In this document: positions 1-9,525 of the stretch, in pieces | How positions within the stretch are numbered: position 1 is the stretch's first letter | Layout: each line of letters opens with the position of its first letter | DNA from: SXTU01 sp964496695 | Lineage (GTDB): Bacteria; Verrucomicrobiota; Verrucomicrobiia; Limisphaerales; SXTU01 | Assembly: GCA_964496695.1 (NCBI GenBank) | Contig: CAZCBE010000009.1 | Span: forward strand, 1-64,000 | Length of the DNA stretch: 64,000 nucleotides | Direction: 5' to 3' | Translations under genes and position numbers: made by a program | Notes under the pieces: generated by a model | Seen by the model: the letters and a program-made list of their open reading frames with translations, nothing else | The model's database searches: none | Told to the model about the DNA's origin: nothing

Positions 1-255
1 CCCCCATCGGGGGAGAGGGTTAGGGTGAGGGGGCGCGCGGAAGCATCACCACACGGCCACGGATTCTCGTAGGCGTTGGTCCCGTGCCGGCGGCTTACCG
101 CCGCCGGGTAGCATCGGCTGCCAGCCTGTGCCGAGCGGCTGCCAGCCGCTCGGAACGACGACGGCGTGCGCACGGGTTTGGTGCCTCAAGTGGAGGCGCG
201 TCCGCCTCGCCGTTCCGTCCGGCTGGTGGCCGGCGCTCCTGCCGCGCTCCGCTCG
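1..255. repeat. Intergenic repeat-rich stretch
   Basis: No gene is visible. The first 34 bases are half of the 'cccccatcgggggagaggg' type repeat also found near 23.0, 24.4 and 35.7-35.9 kb. Bases 80-165 carry a variant of the 'gtgccggcggcttgcagccgcc' family, with several short inverted copies of 'gcggctgccagccgc' type. The open frames here are low-complexity Arg/Pro/Ala translations of these repeats. Confidence 0.6.
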
Positions 256-1587
256 CTACTTGAGCTTTTCGATCACCGAGGACACGACCTGATAGATCCC
301 CGCCGCCGCCATGGAGAGTGCGGAAATCCAGAGGCATACGGTCCACATCTTACCGGGCTGCAGTTCCGGCGGCGTGCGGCGGTAGCGGAAGTAGAGCGCT
401 GCTCCGCCCAGAAACGGCAGCATGATGCCCTGGCCAATCGCCCCGACGAACACCAGCGTCACCGGCTTTTCCCAGAGCATGAAGAGGATCACGGAAACCG
501 CGGGCAGCAGGATGACCCACAGCTTGATGGCCTTCACGCGGTCCTCGGAGTTCTTCAGCTTGATGACCTTGAAGAGCGCGAGGCCATCCACCAGCAGGCG
601 GGCATTGGACGCGGTGGCGACAAAGGCCGTCGAGTAGAGCACAAAGAACGCACCCGCCAGGAACACGTAGAAGCTCCACGCGCCGAAGCTCTCGCGATAC
701 ATGTGCGCGAGCGTGTCAATCAGCCCCTTGTCCGTCACCTTCAGCCCCTTCGCGTAGAGCACCGCCGCGCCCAGCAGGTAGAAGGCGACCGTGGCGACCG
801 TATAGACCACCATCGAGATCCACGCGTCCACGCGCATCACGCGCATCCAGCCCTTCGCCCGTTCATACCAGCCGGGTGAGCCGTCATTCACGCCTACGTT
901 CACCGCATAGCCCTTCTCCAGGCACCAGTAGGGATAATAGATCAGCTCCGACGCGCCCACGCCGATGATGCCGAACGCGCCGAACGCGGTCATGAAATTG
1001 TCCGGCAGCGAGAACGTGAAGCCCTCCGCAATCTGCGCGCCCGAGATGGCGTAAGGCGACCATTGCAGCGAACCCACCGCGACGATGGTGGCCACCGTGA
1101 ACGCGACGACCATGGCGGTGGAGGCGTTCTCGACCAACCGGTAGCGTCCGAGCGCGAGCAGAATCGCGCACGACGCGCCCACCGCGATGGCGATGAACTT
1201 CTTGTCCAGCCCCACGCCCGCCGAGGCGAACACTTCCGCTATGCCGCCCACAATGCCCGCCACCTGAAAAACAATGGCCACATACATCCCCAGCCAGAGC
1301 CACAGCAGCCAGCTTACGATCAGGCGCGGGCCCGGGATGCTGTCCAGTGCCTCCAGCGTGGTCTTGCCCGTGGCCACGGCGTAGCGCCCCAGCTCAATCT
1401 GGACAAACACCTTGATCACGCAGCCCAGCACGATCAGCCAGAGCAGCTTGAAGCCGGTCTCGCCGGCGAGCTTTGGCGTCACGATCAGCTCCCCGGAGCC
1501 GACGATGGACGCGGTGAGAATCAGCCCGGGACCAACATGACGAAGGATGTGCGCCCAATGCGTCGGCGCGCTCTGCGGTGAGGACAT
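256..1587 (-). CDS. Nramp-family-like transporter lacking the canonical metal motifs
   Basis: A 443-residue polytopic membrane protein with about 11 hydrophobic segments. The opening HVGPGLILTASIVGSGELI (residues 17-35) and later helices match the Nramp fold (divalent metal, proton-coupled, inner membrane). Canonical Nramp proteins carry DPGN in helix 1 and a Met-Pro-His motif in helix 6. Here the helix-1 site reads GSGE (30-33) and the helix-6 site reads GVGASELIYYPYW (209-221), so neither canonical metal ligand set is present. The fold assignment is fairly secure. The substrate is not, and could be Mg2+, another solute, or unknown. The start is the ATG at 1587. It stands alone, downstream of the divergently unrelated 1028-residue gene. 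Confidence 0.8.
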   Translation of the reverse strand: MSSPQSAPTHWAHILRHVGPGLILTASIVGSGELIVTPKLAGETGFKLLWLIVLGCVIKVFVQIELGRYAVATGKTTLEALDSIPGPRLIVSWLLWLWLGMYVAIVFQVAGIVGGIAEVFASAGVGLDKKFIAIAVGASCAILLALGRYRLVENASTAMVVAFTVATIVAVGSLQWSPYAISGAQIAEGFTFSLPDNFMTAFGAFGIIGVGASELIYYPYWCLEKGYAVNVGVNDGSPGWYERAKGWMRVMRVDAWISMVVYTVATVAFYLLGAAVLYAKGLKVTDKGLIDTLAHMYRESFGAWSFYVFLAGAFFVLYSTAFVATASNARLLVDGLALFKVIKLKNSEDRVKAIKLWVILLPAVSVILFMLWEKPVTLVFVGAIGQGIMLPFLGGAALYFRYRRTPPELQPGKMWTVCLWISALSMAAAGIYQVVSSVIEKLK

Positions 1588-1666
1588 GCGCGCAGGGTAG
1601 GGGACTGGACCGTCCGGTCAAGGCGGGTTGGTTTCAACCCGTTGACGGTCCCGTGGCCAAGCCGCT

Positions 1667-4600
1667 TTACCGCACCGGCACCCGCTCCACGACCGCGGCC
1701 TGCAAGTCCGGGGCAAGGACGGCAGCCGTCCGGGCCGACGAGAGCATGCCTTTGGTCAAGAACATCGTGTTGCCCGCGCTGTCCCGCAGCTTCAGGGTCA
1801 CCCGCACGAGGTCGCTGAGATTGCCCCGGTTGCAGTAGCCCTGCCGCGCCATCGCCACGGAGAGGACTTTGCGCACCGCGCGGAAGCGCGCATCGGTGCG
1901 CAACCCGCTCTGGTCAATCATCGTCATCACGGTCGCCGCCCCGATCCGCAGCCGGTCCGCGTCGCCCGCCATCGTGTCGAACGAGGCCAAGGCCGTCCGC
2001 TCGCCCGTGGCCTGGGTCGGGATGAGGCTGCGCAGCGCCTCGAACTGGTGCAGGAGGATGCGTGCCCGGATGAGGGCGTCCGCGTGCTCCTGGTCGCGGA
2101 CGTCGAACTGCCGGAGAAATTGCTCCCGATCCGAGGCCGTTTCGCAGGCTGACCAATACTTGTCCGTGCTTTCAGCAAAGACGCCCAATCGCTCCGCCAT
2201 GCACGTCAACGGTATCAGCAAGGCCAGGCCGGCGTCCTGCCGACGATACAAGTTCTTGCGCGTGGCCTCGGCCATCGCCGGGCCATGCAAGGCGGCCTGG
2301 CCCAGCAAATGATCGAGGCTGGCGTGCAGCGGGTCGAAGATGACTTCCAACTGGTGGGCCGCCTCTTGCAGCAGGAGAAACAGCGGCTCCTGGTCCGCAA
2401 TGACTTTGGCCCGCAGTGATCGGATCACCGCCATCTGCCGGGCGATGGAGCCGCCGGCGTCGTCGCCCTCGGCGGGCTGGGTCAGCACGTCCGGCAGTTC
2501 GTGGACGCTCCCGGCCAGGCGGGCCGCCACGTAAAACTCCACCAGCGCCCCGTGCGTGATCTCCTCCAGCGTGTCCAATTCCTGCTCGCGGTCCAGGACG
2601 TAGTCCACGACCGGCTGCAGATCGAGGAACGTCAGCCGGATCGGAATCTGCCCCAGCGGCGCGGGCTTCACGCCTTCGCTGCCCCAGAAGCCCAGCAGGG
2701 CGAGCACGGCCTCATTCGGCTGGCCGTCCACATTACGCCGCGCCAGCAGCCGCCGCAGCAGCGCCGCGCGCTGCGGGTTGTAGTGCAAGTCAAAGGCCTG
2801 CGGCTCCACCAGCAGGCTGTCCGTGCTGGCGCGCGCCTGCTTGTTCAGCTTCGCCGCCAGCCCGGTCCGCATGGCTTCGTGAATGGCCCCGGCCAGCACG
2901 CCCAGGATGCGCTGGTCTCCGGCACAGGCGTCCAGCCATTCCCTTAGGTGCCGCGTGGGCAGGGCCTCCTGGCTGGACATGGTCGGGTGCTTCTTGACCG
3001 CGACCACGCGCTGGATTTCTTCGAGCGCTGGGGCCACGGCTTGGCCGTCGCCCAGCTTCAGGCGCAACTGATGTCCGGCCGGCAGCGGCAGGGCGGACTT
3101 GATGCGGGTCATCAAGCTGGCGAACTCGGCGGGCGGCAATCCGTAGTCGCACTCTCCCGCCGCTTGCCGGGCCTGCATTCGCTCGAGGGCCGGCAGGGTG
3201 AAGGTCAGCGTCGCGTGGTAGAGCCGCGCATCCCGCCGCCGGCCCAGAGGATTCTCCGGGTCCATCTGCCGCAGCCGCCAGAGCAGTCCGCCGAGGAAGA
3301 AGCTCAGGACCAGCGCCCGCCGCTGGCCGGGCGTCAAGGTTCGCGACGTGAGGCATTCGCTGACGTGGGCGACGCGCGCCTCGTCCACCTCCGCCGGGAA
3401 GTCGTGGTGCAGCGCGTGGACCGCCCGGTGCCACTCCACCAGGTTCTCCCGGTCCGGCAAGGCGCGGGAATTCTTGGCCGCGACTGCCGCCAGCGGCGCG
3501 TCACTTAGGAGCAGGCTGACCAGCGGGTCCATGCTCACCCACGGATGGCGAAATGTCCGCCAGCGGTTGAGCAGCGCGTCGTAAGCGGACGGGTAGCCCG
3601 TCGCCAGTTCCTTCAGCAGGACCAGGGCGATGGGCGGAGCCTCCGCCTGGTCGTAGCTCATCACGTCCTGCGCCGCCCTCAGCAGCAGCGAGGTTTCCTG
3701 GGGGTGCCGGCTCGCCCGCTTTAGCGTGCGGACGATGCGTTTGATGCCCCTCGGGTTCTGGGTGCGGGCGCCCAGCACCTGAATCGCCTCCTGGTCACGC
3801 CGCGCCTCTTCGCGGGCCATGGCCGAGTCCAGCCCCACGATGAACTGGTGCATCTGCTGCCGGTAGAAGTAGCGCTCGCGGTCCTCCCAGTTGGTCTTGA
3901 ACTGGCTGCAACGGTCTTTCAACACGCTGTCGAACACATGCGCCATGAAGAGCAGCGCCACGATGTCCATGATGAAATCCACCGCGCCGCTGCTGGCGGT
4001 CTCGCCCTTCAGGAGGGCGACCAGTCCATAGCTCAGCAGCAGCGCCAGGGTCTTCTCCACGCCCTCGCTGAGCAGCCGCGTGATGATCATCGTGTGGATG
4101 CGGAAGCGCAGCCGCTCCCACCGGCTCAGCGTCAGGAACGGCAGGTAGATGTGCCCCTGCTCGAACTGCGGCTCGATCTCCTTGAGCGCCTCCCGGAACA
4201 AGGCGGTCGCCCGCGCCAGCAGCACCGGATCGCCCTGCACGCGGACGGAGCCGAAGCCGCCGGCGGTCGGCTGCATGAGATACCGGTTCACCACGCCCTC
4301 CTTGAAGAACGGGCTCAGGAAGAAGCCGTTGTGGTCCAGGTTCTCCCGCAGCGGCTTGTCCTCGTCCAGGAAGACCAGGTTCGCCGCTCCCTGCCGGCGC
4401 AGGTGGTCCCGCCACTGGTCGCTGGCGTAATACGCCGCCGCGGCCTTGGCGACGTCGTAAAGCAGGCTGACCTCGATGCGGTATTTCAGGTTTCTCCGCC
4501 GGCTCGCCACATAGTCGCTCCAGCGCCGCGCGCCGAAGTCCAGATGCCGCCGCAGCCGCCGCACCATCGGCGCGGTCTTGGACTTGCCCTCCTCGTAGCT

Positions 4601-4753
4601 CCGTTTGTCCAGTTTGGCCCGGAGAAACAGGACGCGGTAGATGTAGGGCAGCAGCAGGGCGAGGACCACCAGCGCCAGCGGCGACAGCATCAACGCCGTG
4701 TCCGCCGCGGCACGGGTCGCCGATGCGATGAAGTCTTGGTCAATTGATGCCAT
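1667..4753 (-). CDS. Large membrane protein of unknown family, MoxR partner
   Basis: A 1028-residue protein that I do not recognise. One membrane segment is visible near residues 20-43, followed by a basic stretch. Two more hydrophobic segments lie at roughly 228-245 and 255-275. The remaining ~750 residues look soluble, mostly helical and rich in Leu, Ala and Arg. No von Willebrand A domain, nucleotide-binding motif or enzyme signature was found. It begins 57 bases downstream of the MoxR ATPase gene on the same strand, so co-transcription is likely. MoxR proteins commonly act as chaperones on large neighbouring proteins, usually vWA proteins, so this may be a client or partner. That role is inference. 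Confidence 0.75.
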   Translation of the reverse strand: MASIDQDFIASATRAAADTALMLSPLALVVLALLLPYIYRVLFLRAKLDKRSYEEGKSKTAPMVRRLRRHLDFGARRWSDYVASRRRNLKYRIEVSLLYDVAKAAAAYYASDQWRDHLRRQGAANLVFLDEDKPLRENLDHNGFFLSPFFKEGVVNRYLMQPTAGGFGSVRVQGDPVLLARATALFREALKEIEPQFEQGHIYLPFLTLSRWERLRFRIHTMIITRLLSEGVEKTLALLLSYGLVALLKGETASSGAVDFIMDIVALLFMAHVFDSVLKDRCSQFKTNWEDRERYFYRQQMHQFIVGLDSAMAREEARRDQEAIQVLGARTQNPRGIKRIVRTLKRASRHPQETSLLLRAAQDVMSYDQAEAPPIALVLLKELATGYPSAYDALLNRWRTFRHPWVSMDPLVSLLLSDAPLAAVAAKNSRALPDRENLVEWHRAVHALHHDFPAEVDEARVAHVSECLTSRTLTPGQRRALVLSFFLGGLLWRLRQMDPENPLGRRRDARLYHATLTFTLPALERMQARQAAGECDYGLPPAEFASLMTRIKSALPLPAGHQLRLKLGDGQAVAPALEEIQRVVAVKKHPTMSSQEALPTRHLREWLDACAGDQRILGVLAGAIHEAMRTGLAAKLNKQARASTDSLLVEPQAFDLHYNPQRAALLRRLLARRNVDGQPNEAVLALLGFWGSEGVKPAPLGQIPIRLTFLDLQPVVDYVLDREQELDTLEEITHGALVEFYVAARLAGSVHELPDVLTQPAEGDDAGGSIARQMAVIRSLRAKVIADQEPLFLLLQEAAHQLEVIFDPLHASLDHLLGQAALHGPAMAEATRKNLYRRQDAGLALLIPLTCMAERLGVFAESTDKYWSACETASDREQFLRQFDVRDQEHADALIRARILLHQFEALRSLIPTQATGERTALASFDTMAGDADRLRIGAATVMTMIDQSGLRTDARFRAVRKVLSVAMARQGYCNRGNLSDLVRVTLKLRDSAGNTMFLTKGMLSSARTAAVLAPDLQAAVVERVPVR

Positions 4754-4810
4754 GCGTCTCCGGGCCTCAGGAATCCCTCGTCGCGCGGGCCGGCCGCCGC
4801 GCGCGAAAGC

Positions 4811-5851
4811 TCACGCCGCCTGATCCAGCGCCACATCTGCCGGGAGTTTCAACCCGGTCTCGTCCAGCTTGGCCAGCAGTTCGGCCACCACCGCCGTAGT
4901 GTCGGTGCGGTCGAAGCGCGCCTGGTAGTTGAGCAGGATGCGGTGGTTCAACACCGAGGGCGCAATCGCCTTCACATCCTCAAAGCCCGCCGTCGGCCGC
5001 CCCGCGACCAGCGCGTGCGCCCGGGCCGCCTCCGCGATGGCGATGGCCGCGCGCGGCGAGGCTCCGTAGTTGACGTATTTGTTGATCGCCTCGGTCGCTT
5101 CCGCCGCCCCGCGATGCGTCGCCGCCACCATCCGGGCCACGTAGCGGGCGACCGGCGCGGGCATGAACACGCGGTCCATCACGGCGAACAGCTCCTCCAA
5201 CTGGCCCTTCTCCATCTGCCACGTCGGCTCGGGCAGCTCGCCGCGCCGGCGCTCGCTGATGATGCGCGCGAGCACGTCGGCATCCACATGGTTGAACAGC
5301 AGCCGGAAGAGGAACCGGTCGAGCTGCGCCTCGGGCAGGGGATACGTGCCTTCGAGTTCGATGGGGTTCTGGCTGGCGAGGACGAAGAAGGGCTGCGGCA
5401 GTTTGCGCGTCACGCCCAGCAGCGTCACGCAGCTCTCCTGCATCGTCTCCAGCAGCGCGGACTGGGTCTTGGGCGAGGCACGGTTGATTTCATCGGCCAG
5501 CAGGATGTTCGTGAAGACCGGGCCGGGCTGGAAAGTCATCTCGCGCTTGCCGGTCGCGGTGTCCTGCAGAATGTGCGTGCCCAGCACGTCACCCGGCATG
5601 AGATCGGGCGTGAACTGCACGCGCTTGAAGTCGAGCTGCAGGATGCGGCCCAGCGTGCGGATGAGCGCGGTCTTGCCCAGTCCGGGCAGACCCTCCAGCA
5701 GGATGTGCCCCCGGCTGAGAATACCGATGAGCACCAGCCGATGCACATCCGCGCGTCCCAGCAGGATGCGGTCAAGCTGGTCCAGCGCCTTGGCGCAAAG
5801 CTCGGCTGCGGGTTTCAACTCCTCCGGTTTCAAAACAGTCGGGGTGGTCAT
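4811..5851 (-). CDS. moxR: MoxR-family AAA+ ATPase
   Basis: A 346-residue cytoplasmic AAA+ ATPase of the MoxR class. Walker A is GLPGLGKT (54-61), Walker B is ILLADEI (116-122), sensor 1 is around LASQNP (158-163), and the conserved EGTYPLPEAQLDRF segment follows. The C-terminal lid with GASPRAAIAI is typical of the AAA_3/AAA_lid_2 arrangement. Length is normal for the family. MoxR ATPases assist maturation or assembly of multi-protein or cofactor-containing complexes. The usual DUF58 and vWA neighbours are absent, and instead the gene is followed by the unknown 1028-residue membrane protein. The start is the ATG at 5851. Confidence 0.95.
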   Translation of the reverse strand: MTTPTVLKPEELKPAAELCAKALDQLDRILLGRADVHRLVLIGILSRGHILLEGLPGLGKTALIRTLGRILQLDFKRVQFTPDLMPGDVLGTHILQDTATGKREMTFQPGPVFTNILLADEINRASPKTQSALLETMQESCVTLLGVTRKLPQPFFVLASQNPIELEGTYPLPEAQLDRFLFRLLFNHVDADVLARIISERRRGELPEPTWQMEKGQLEELFAVMDRVFMPAPVARYVARMVAATHRGAAEATEAINKYVNYGASPRAAIAIAEAARAHALVAGRPTAGFEDVKAIAPSVLNHRILLNYQARFDRTDTTAVVAELLAKLDETGLKLPADVALDQAA

Positions 5852-5911
5852 CCCGGGGATGAAAACGCTCCGCCCGGCGGCTGACGAGCAAAAATGGACT
5901 CACTTCGGAAA

Positions 5912-6033
5912 GCGGCTGTGTCCCGCTCGGCGCGGGATCAGCCGCAGCAAGCTCGAAAGGCCGGGCGGTGGCGGAACGCCTTAACGCCTCCGGCCAGGCG
6001 CAGCCGCTGCGGCTGGTCGCCGCGGCACAGTCG
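5912..6033 (+). repeat. Dispersed repeat, left copy of an inverted pair
   Basis: A ~120-bp unit beginning gcggctgtgtcccgctcggc and containing gcctccggccaggcgcagcc near its end. An inverted copy lies at 6767-6887 with high identity at both ends and a variable centre. The rest of the 5852-6155 interval shows no gene. Confidence 0.85.
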
Positions 6034-6155
6034 CGCTTCGGGCAAAATCGTTCCTCGGGGCCGTGTCGAGTTGCGCCATCGGGAGGCGCGCGGCGTTCAC
6101 GCCACAGCAGGCCGCCGTTGGAATAATCCGGTTCGAATTGCCGTTGTCCACCAAC

Positions 6156-6881
6156 TCACCGTTGCTGGCTCAGCGAAATCCCGCCCACCGCCACGATGCG
6201 CCCGGACTTGTCACGGATCGGAAACTTGAGCGTCAGGTAATGCACGCGCCCCTCGGGCTTGTCCACGAACTCTTCCTCGCGCACCGGCACACCTTTTTCG
6301 ATGACCAGGCGGTTCACTTCGATGAAGCGCTTGGCCATCTGCGTGGGGAAGATCGCGCTGCACGATTTGCCCAGGGACCGCTCCCGCGAGATGCCGGTGG
6401 CCTCCTCCCAGCCGCGGTTCGCCATCAGCAGCAGCCCGCCGACCGACCAGACATAGAATGGTTCCGTGACGGAGTCCGCCACCGCGCGCAGAAAGTCGCA
6501 CTCGTTGTCGAGGCCCAGCGCCAGCCCTTGGAGTTGCGGCGTGACCAGCACCGTGCTCTGGGGGGAGAGCGTGCTGGGCGGGGCAGCGGCGGGCTTTGGC
6601 GCGGGAGGCCGGCGACGCGTGCTGGCGGGTTTGGTCGTTGGTGTCAAACGCGGGAAAGAATGCAGAAACGCCGGTGACTTCCAAGCGGAAAGCCTGCGCG
6701 CGGGCGCTACGTAGCGCCGGCCTCCGGCCGGCCGTGCCGCAAGCGTCCTCGCTTGCCCCGGAGCGCGGCTGTGTCGCGGAGACCAGCCGCAGCGGCTGCG
6801 CCTGGCCGGAGGCGTGGCGGCGTGCCGACCCCGTTCGGCCCTCCAATGTTGCTGGGGCTGATCCCGCGCCGAGCGGGACAC
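6156..6881 (-). CDS. PAS-domain protein with repeat-derived N-terminus
   Basis: The C-terminal ~120 residues form a single PAS sensor domain: LRAVADSVTEPFYVWSV, then NRGWEEATGISRE, ending in a PAC-like segment around KFPIRDKSGRIVAVGGISLS. No kinase, GGDEF or DNA-binding domain is attached, so it may be a stand-alone sensor or a truncated signalling protein. The first ~65 residues translate two dispersed repeats (an inverted copy of the 5912-6033 element and a gtagcgccggcctccggcc element), and the next ~40 are Pro/Ala-rich. No convincing in-frame ATG exists closer to the PAS domain. Either an alternative codon (a GTG near 6553 or a TTG near 6643) is used, or the repeat supplies the start. The stop is secure; the start is not. 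Confidence 0.6.
   Translation of the reverse strand: MSRSARDQPQQHWRAERGRHAATPPARRSRCGWSPRHSRAPGQARTLAARPAGGRRYVAPARRLSAWKSPAFLHSFPRLTPTTKPASTRRRPPAPKPAAAPPSTLSPQSTVLVTPQLQGLALGLDNECDFLRAVADSVTEPFYVWSVGGLLLMANRGWEEATGISRERSLGKSCSAIFPTQMAKRFIEVNRLVIEKGVPVREEEFVDKPEGRVHYLTLKFPIRDKSGRIVAVGGISLSQQR
6711..6763 (+). repeat. gtagcgccggcctccggcc repeat family copy
   Basis: Contains gtagcgccggcctccggcc followed by gcaagcgtcctcgcttgcc. Near-identical copies lie at 16628-16680 and 21418-21474, with a variant at 21303-21356. It overlaps the 5' part of the PAS gene. Confidence 0.85.
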
Positions 6882-6887
6882 AGCCGC
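6767..6887 (-). repeat. Dispersed repeat, right copy of an inverted pair
   Basis: The reverse complement closely matches 5912-6033, including gcggctgtgtcccgctcggc and cctccggccaggcgcagccg. The two copies bracket the PAS gene in opposite orientation. Confidence 0.85.
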
Positions 6888-7152
6888 GCCCCGGGGGCAG
6901 TGTCAAGATGCTCCCATCGGCGACCCTACGCTGACTTTGGGCTTTATTTTCGGGGCAACTTGCGCCTTAATTCCGTCGCCCCAAGGGTGAACCGCTGTTC
7001 CCGGTGAAAGCGGTTTCAAGGGGTGCTGCCAGGGCAGGACACTGGCCCAATGACGCACACCGCGAATTCAGAACTCAGGCCCGCACGACCGCGCGCGGAC
7101 AGTCCGGCCGGCGGCCAGGGTGCGTTTGCCGTGATGGTTTTGCCCAAGTGAG

Positions 7153-9468
7153 ATGCACACGGCGGACTATTTTCGCGACCTGCCGATCCGTGGCAAACTG
7201 CGGGTGCTCATCCTCAGCTTTTCCGCCCTTTCCCTGCTGCTCGTCGGCGCGACCTTCTTCTGTTTTGCCGATACCTGGTCGCACGCCGAAGCCCGGCACG
7301 AACTGGTCACGCTCGCCCGCCTGCTCGAACTTTCCACCGGTGAGGCGCTCGACCGGAATCAGCCGGCGGCGGCCCAGCCCGCACTGGACGCATTGAAGGA
7401 GAATCCGAACCTGCTGGCTGGCGCGGTCCTTGGGCCCGGCGGCGGGGCCTTGGTCCAGTTCGTCCGCGACGGAGCAGGGCCACCACCGCAGCCGTTGCCC
7501 GCCGAGGGCTTCCACACGTCGCGCCTGGAACTGGTAAAGACCCTCCGTTCCGCGCAAGGCACGTTGCTCGGCACCATTTACCTGCGGGCCGATCTCGCCC
7601 GCCAGCGGGCCTACGCCTGGAACTGGCTCGGCCTTGCGTTGCTCGGCGTGCTGGCCGCCACCTTGCTGGCGCTGGCCTTCGCGGCTCGGATTGAGCAGCT
7701 CATCATCGGTCCCGTCCAGGGCGTCACCCGTGCCGCCGAACTGATCCGCCGCGAGGAGAACTTCGCCATCCGCGCGCCGGCGGGTGGCTTGGACGAACTT
7801 GGCCAGTTGGTGAATGGTTTCAACGAGCTGCTGGCGCACCTCCAGGTCCGCGATGTGGAACTGCGCCGGCATCGGGATCATCTTGGTGATCTGGTCGCCC
7901 AGCGGACAGCGGAAGTGATTGAACTGAATCAAGCCCTCGGGGAGGCGCGGGACGAGGCGGCCGAGGCCAGCCGAGCGAAGCGCTCCTTCCTCACCAACAT
8001 GAGCCATGAGCTGCGCACGCCGCTCAATGCCATCATTGGCTACAGCGAGATGCTGATCGAGGACGTGGGCAAGCTTGGTCCGCCGGACGCGCTCGCCGAC
8101 CTGCAGCGCATCAACACGGCCGGCCGCAATCTTCTGATGCTCATCAATGGAGTGCTCGACATGTCCAAGATCGAGTCCGGCCAGTTGACGCTCGACTACG
8201 AAGACTTTGATCTCGCAGCGCTCGCCCGAGGATCGGTCGAGACCATGCGCCCGCTCGCTGCCAAGCACGAAAACCAGTTGGATCTGGATGCTCCCCCCGG
8301 CCTCACGCTCCATGCCGATGCCATGAAGGTCGGCCAGACCCTGCTCAGCCTGCTTGGCAACGCGTGCAAGTTCACCAAGCAGGGGACTGTGCGCCTCCGG
8401 CTGGCGGAAGAGCAGGTGGAGGGCCGCCCGTGGGTCGTCATGCAAGTGAGCGACACCGGCATCGGCATGACTGGGGAGCAGTTGGCGCGGCTGTTCCAGC
8501 CGTTCTCCCACGGCGACACCGCCACCGTGCGCAAGTTCGGCGGCCCGGGTCTCGGGCTGGCCATCAGCCGCCGGTTCGTCGAGGCCATGGGCGGCACACT
8601 CACCGCCGCCAGCGAGCCCCAGCGCGGTTCCACTTTCACTGTGCGCTTGCCAGCCCGGCCGCTGCCCGCCGTGGCCGCGCCCGCCCTGCCCGCGTTGCCG
8701 ACCCCGCCCTCAAACGCGCCCATTGTCCTGGTGATTGATGACGACCCGGGCACGCGCGATCTGATGGTGCGCTTCTTCCAGAAGGAAGGCTTCTCCGCCC
8801 GCACGGCGGCGGATGGACCGCAAGGCCTGCAGTTGGCGCGGCAGCTTCGGCCTGTGCTGATCACGCTCGACGTGATGATGCCGGAAGTGGACGGCTGGAC
8901 CGTGCTCTCCGCCCTCAAGGCGGACCCGGCCGTGGCGGACATCCCGGTGATGATGGTCACGGTGACCGATGAAAAGGACAAGGGCTTCACCCTTGGCGCC
9001 GCCGAGTTCCTCACCAAGCCCGTGGACTTCCCGCGCCTGTCCAGCCTGCTGCGGGAATACTGCCCCACGCCCGACGACCGTCCCGTCCTGGTGGTGGAGG
9101 ACGACGAAATCTCCCGGCACCTGCTGCGCCGCAATCTGGAGAAAGAGGGCTACCCCGTGATGCTCGCGACCAACGGCCGCGATGCCTTGGAACTCATCCG
9201 CCTGCGCCTGCCCTCGGTCATCCTGCTCGACCTGCTAATGCCGGAGATGGATGGCTTTGCCTTTGCGCAGGCCGTGCGCGAGCGCAAGGACATGCGCGAC
9301 GTGCCCATCGTCGTGCTGACCGCGAAGGATCTCACCGAGGAGGACAAGGAGCGGCTGAACGGCAGCGTGGCTGTCATCCTCCAGAAGCAGACGCTCACCC
9401 CGGAGAGCCTGCAAAACGAACTCCGCGCCGCGCTCGCCCGTCACCTGAAGCCGAAGTCCAAGGGCTGA
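7153..9468 (+). CDS. Hybrid sensor histidine kinase with two receiver domains
   Basis: A 771-residue inner-membrane signalling protein. Membrane segment 1 is at about 17-40, a periplasmic sensor loop to ~152, membrane segment 2 at about 157-178, then a HAMP linker and a coiled coil. The HisKA box has the phospho-accepting His285 in MSHELRTPLNAIIGYSE. The ATPase domain shows the N box (LLGNACKFTKQG, ~401-412), G1 DTGIGM and G2 GGPGLGLAIS. Two REC domains follow, with phospho-acceptor Asp573 (LITLDVMMPEVDG) and Asp693 (ILLDLLMPEMDG). The first REC ends in the usual Lys (LTKPVD). In the second the equivalent Lys sits in ILQKQTL. No dedicated response regulator lies beside it, so its output partner is elsewhere or it signals through the second REC. 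The start is the ATG at 7153. Confidence 0.93.
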   Translation: MHTADYFRDLPIRGKLRVLILSFSALSLLLVGATFFCFADTWSHAEARHELVTLARLLELSTGEALDRNQPAAAQPALDALKENPNLLAGAVLGPGGGALVQFVRDGAGPPPQPLPAEGFHTSRLELVKTLRSAQGTLLGTIYLRADLARQRAYAWNWLGLALLGVLAATLLALAFAARIEQLIIGPVQGVTRAAELIRREENFAIRAPAGGLDELGQLVNGFNELLAHLQVRDVELRRHRDHLGDLVAQRTAEVIELNQALGEARDEAAEASRAKRSFLTNMSHELRTPLNAIIGYSEMLIEDVGKLGPPDALADLQRINTAGRNLLMLINGVLDMSKIESGQLTLDYEDFDLAALARGSVETMRPLAAKHENQLDLDAPPGLTLHADAMKVGQTLLSLLGNACKFTKQGTVRLRLAEEQVEGRPWVVMQVSDTGIGMTGEQLARLFQPFSHGDTATVRKFGGPGLGLAISRRFVEAMGGTLTAASEPQRGSTFTVRLPARPLPAVAAPALPALPTPPSNAPIVLVIDDDPGTRDLMVRFFQKEGFSARTAADGPQGLQLARQLRPVLITLDVMMPEVDGWTVLSALKADPAVADIPVMMVTVTDEKDKGFTLGAAEFLTKPVDFPRLSSLLREYCPTPDDRPVLVVEDDEISRHLLRRNLEKEGYPVMLATNGRDALELIRLRLPSVILLDLLMPEMDGFAFAQAVRERKDMRDVPIVVLTAKDLTEEDKERLNGSVAVILQKQTLTPESLQNELRAALARHLKPKSKG

Positions 9469-9525
9469 GGCGGAACGCGATGGGAAGCGTAGGATGGCTC
9501 CCCGCCGTTTTCATTGGAATGGCGT

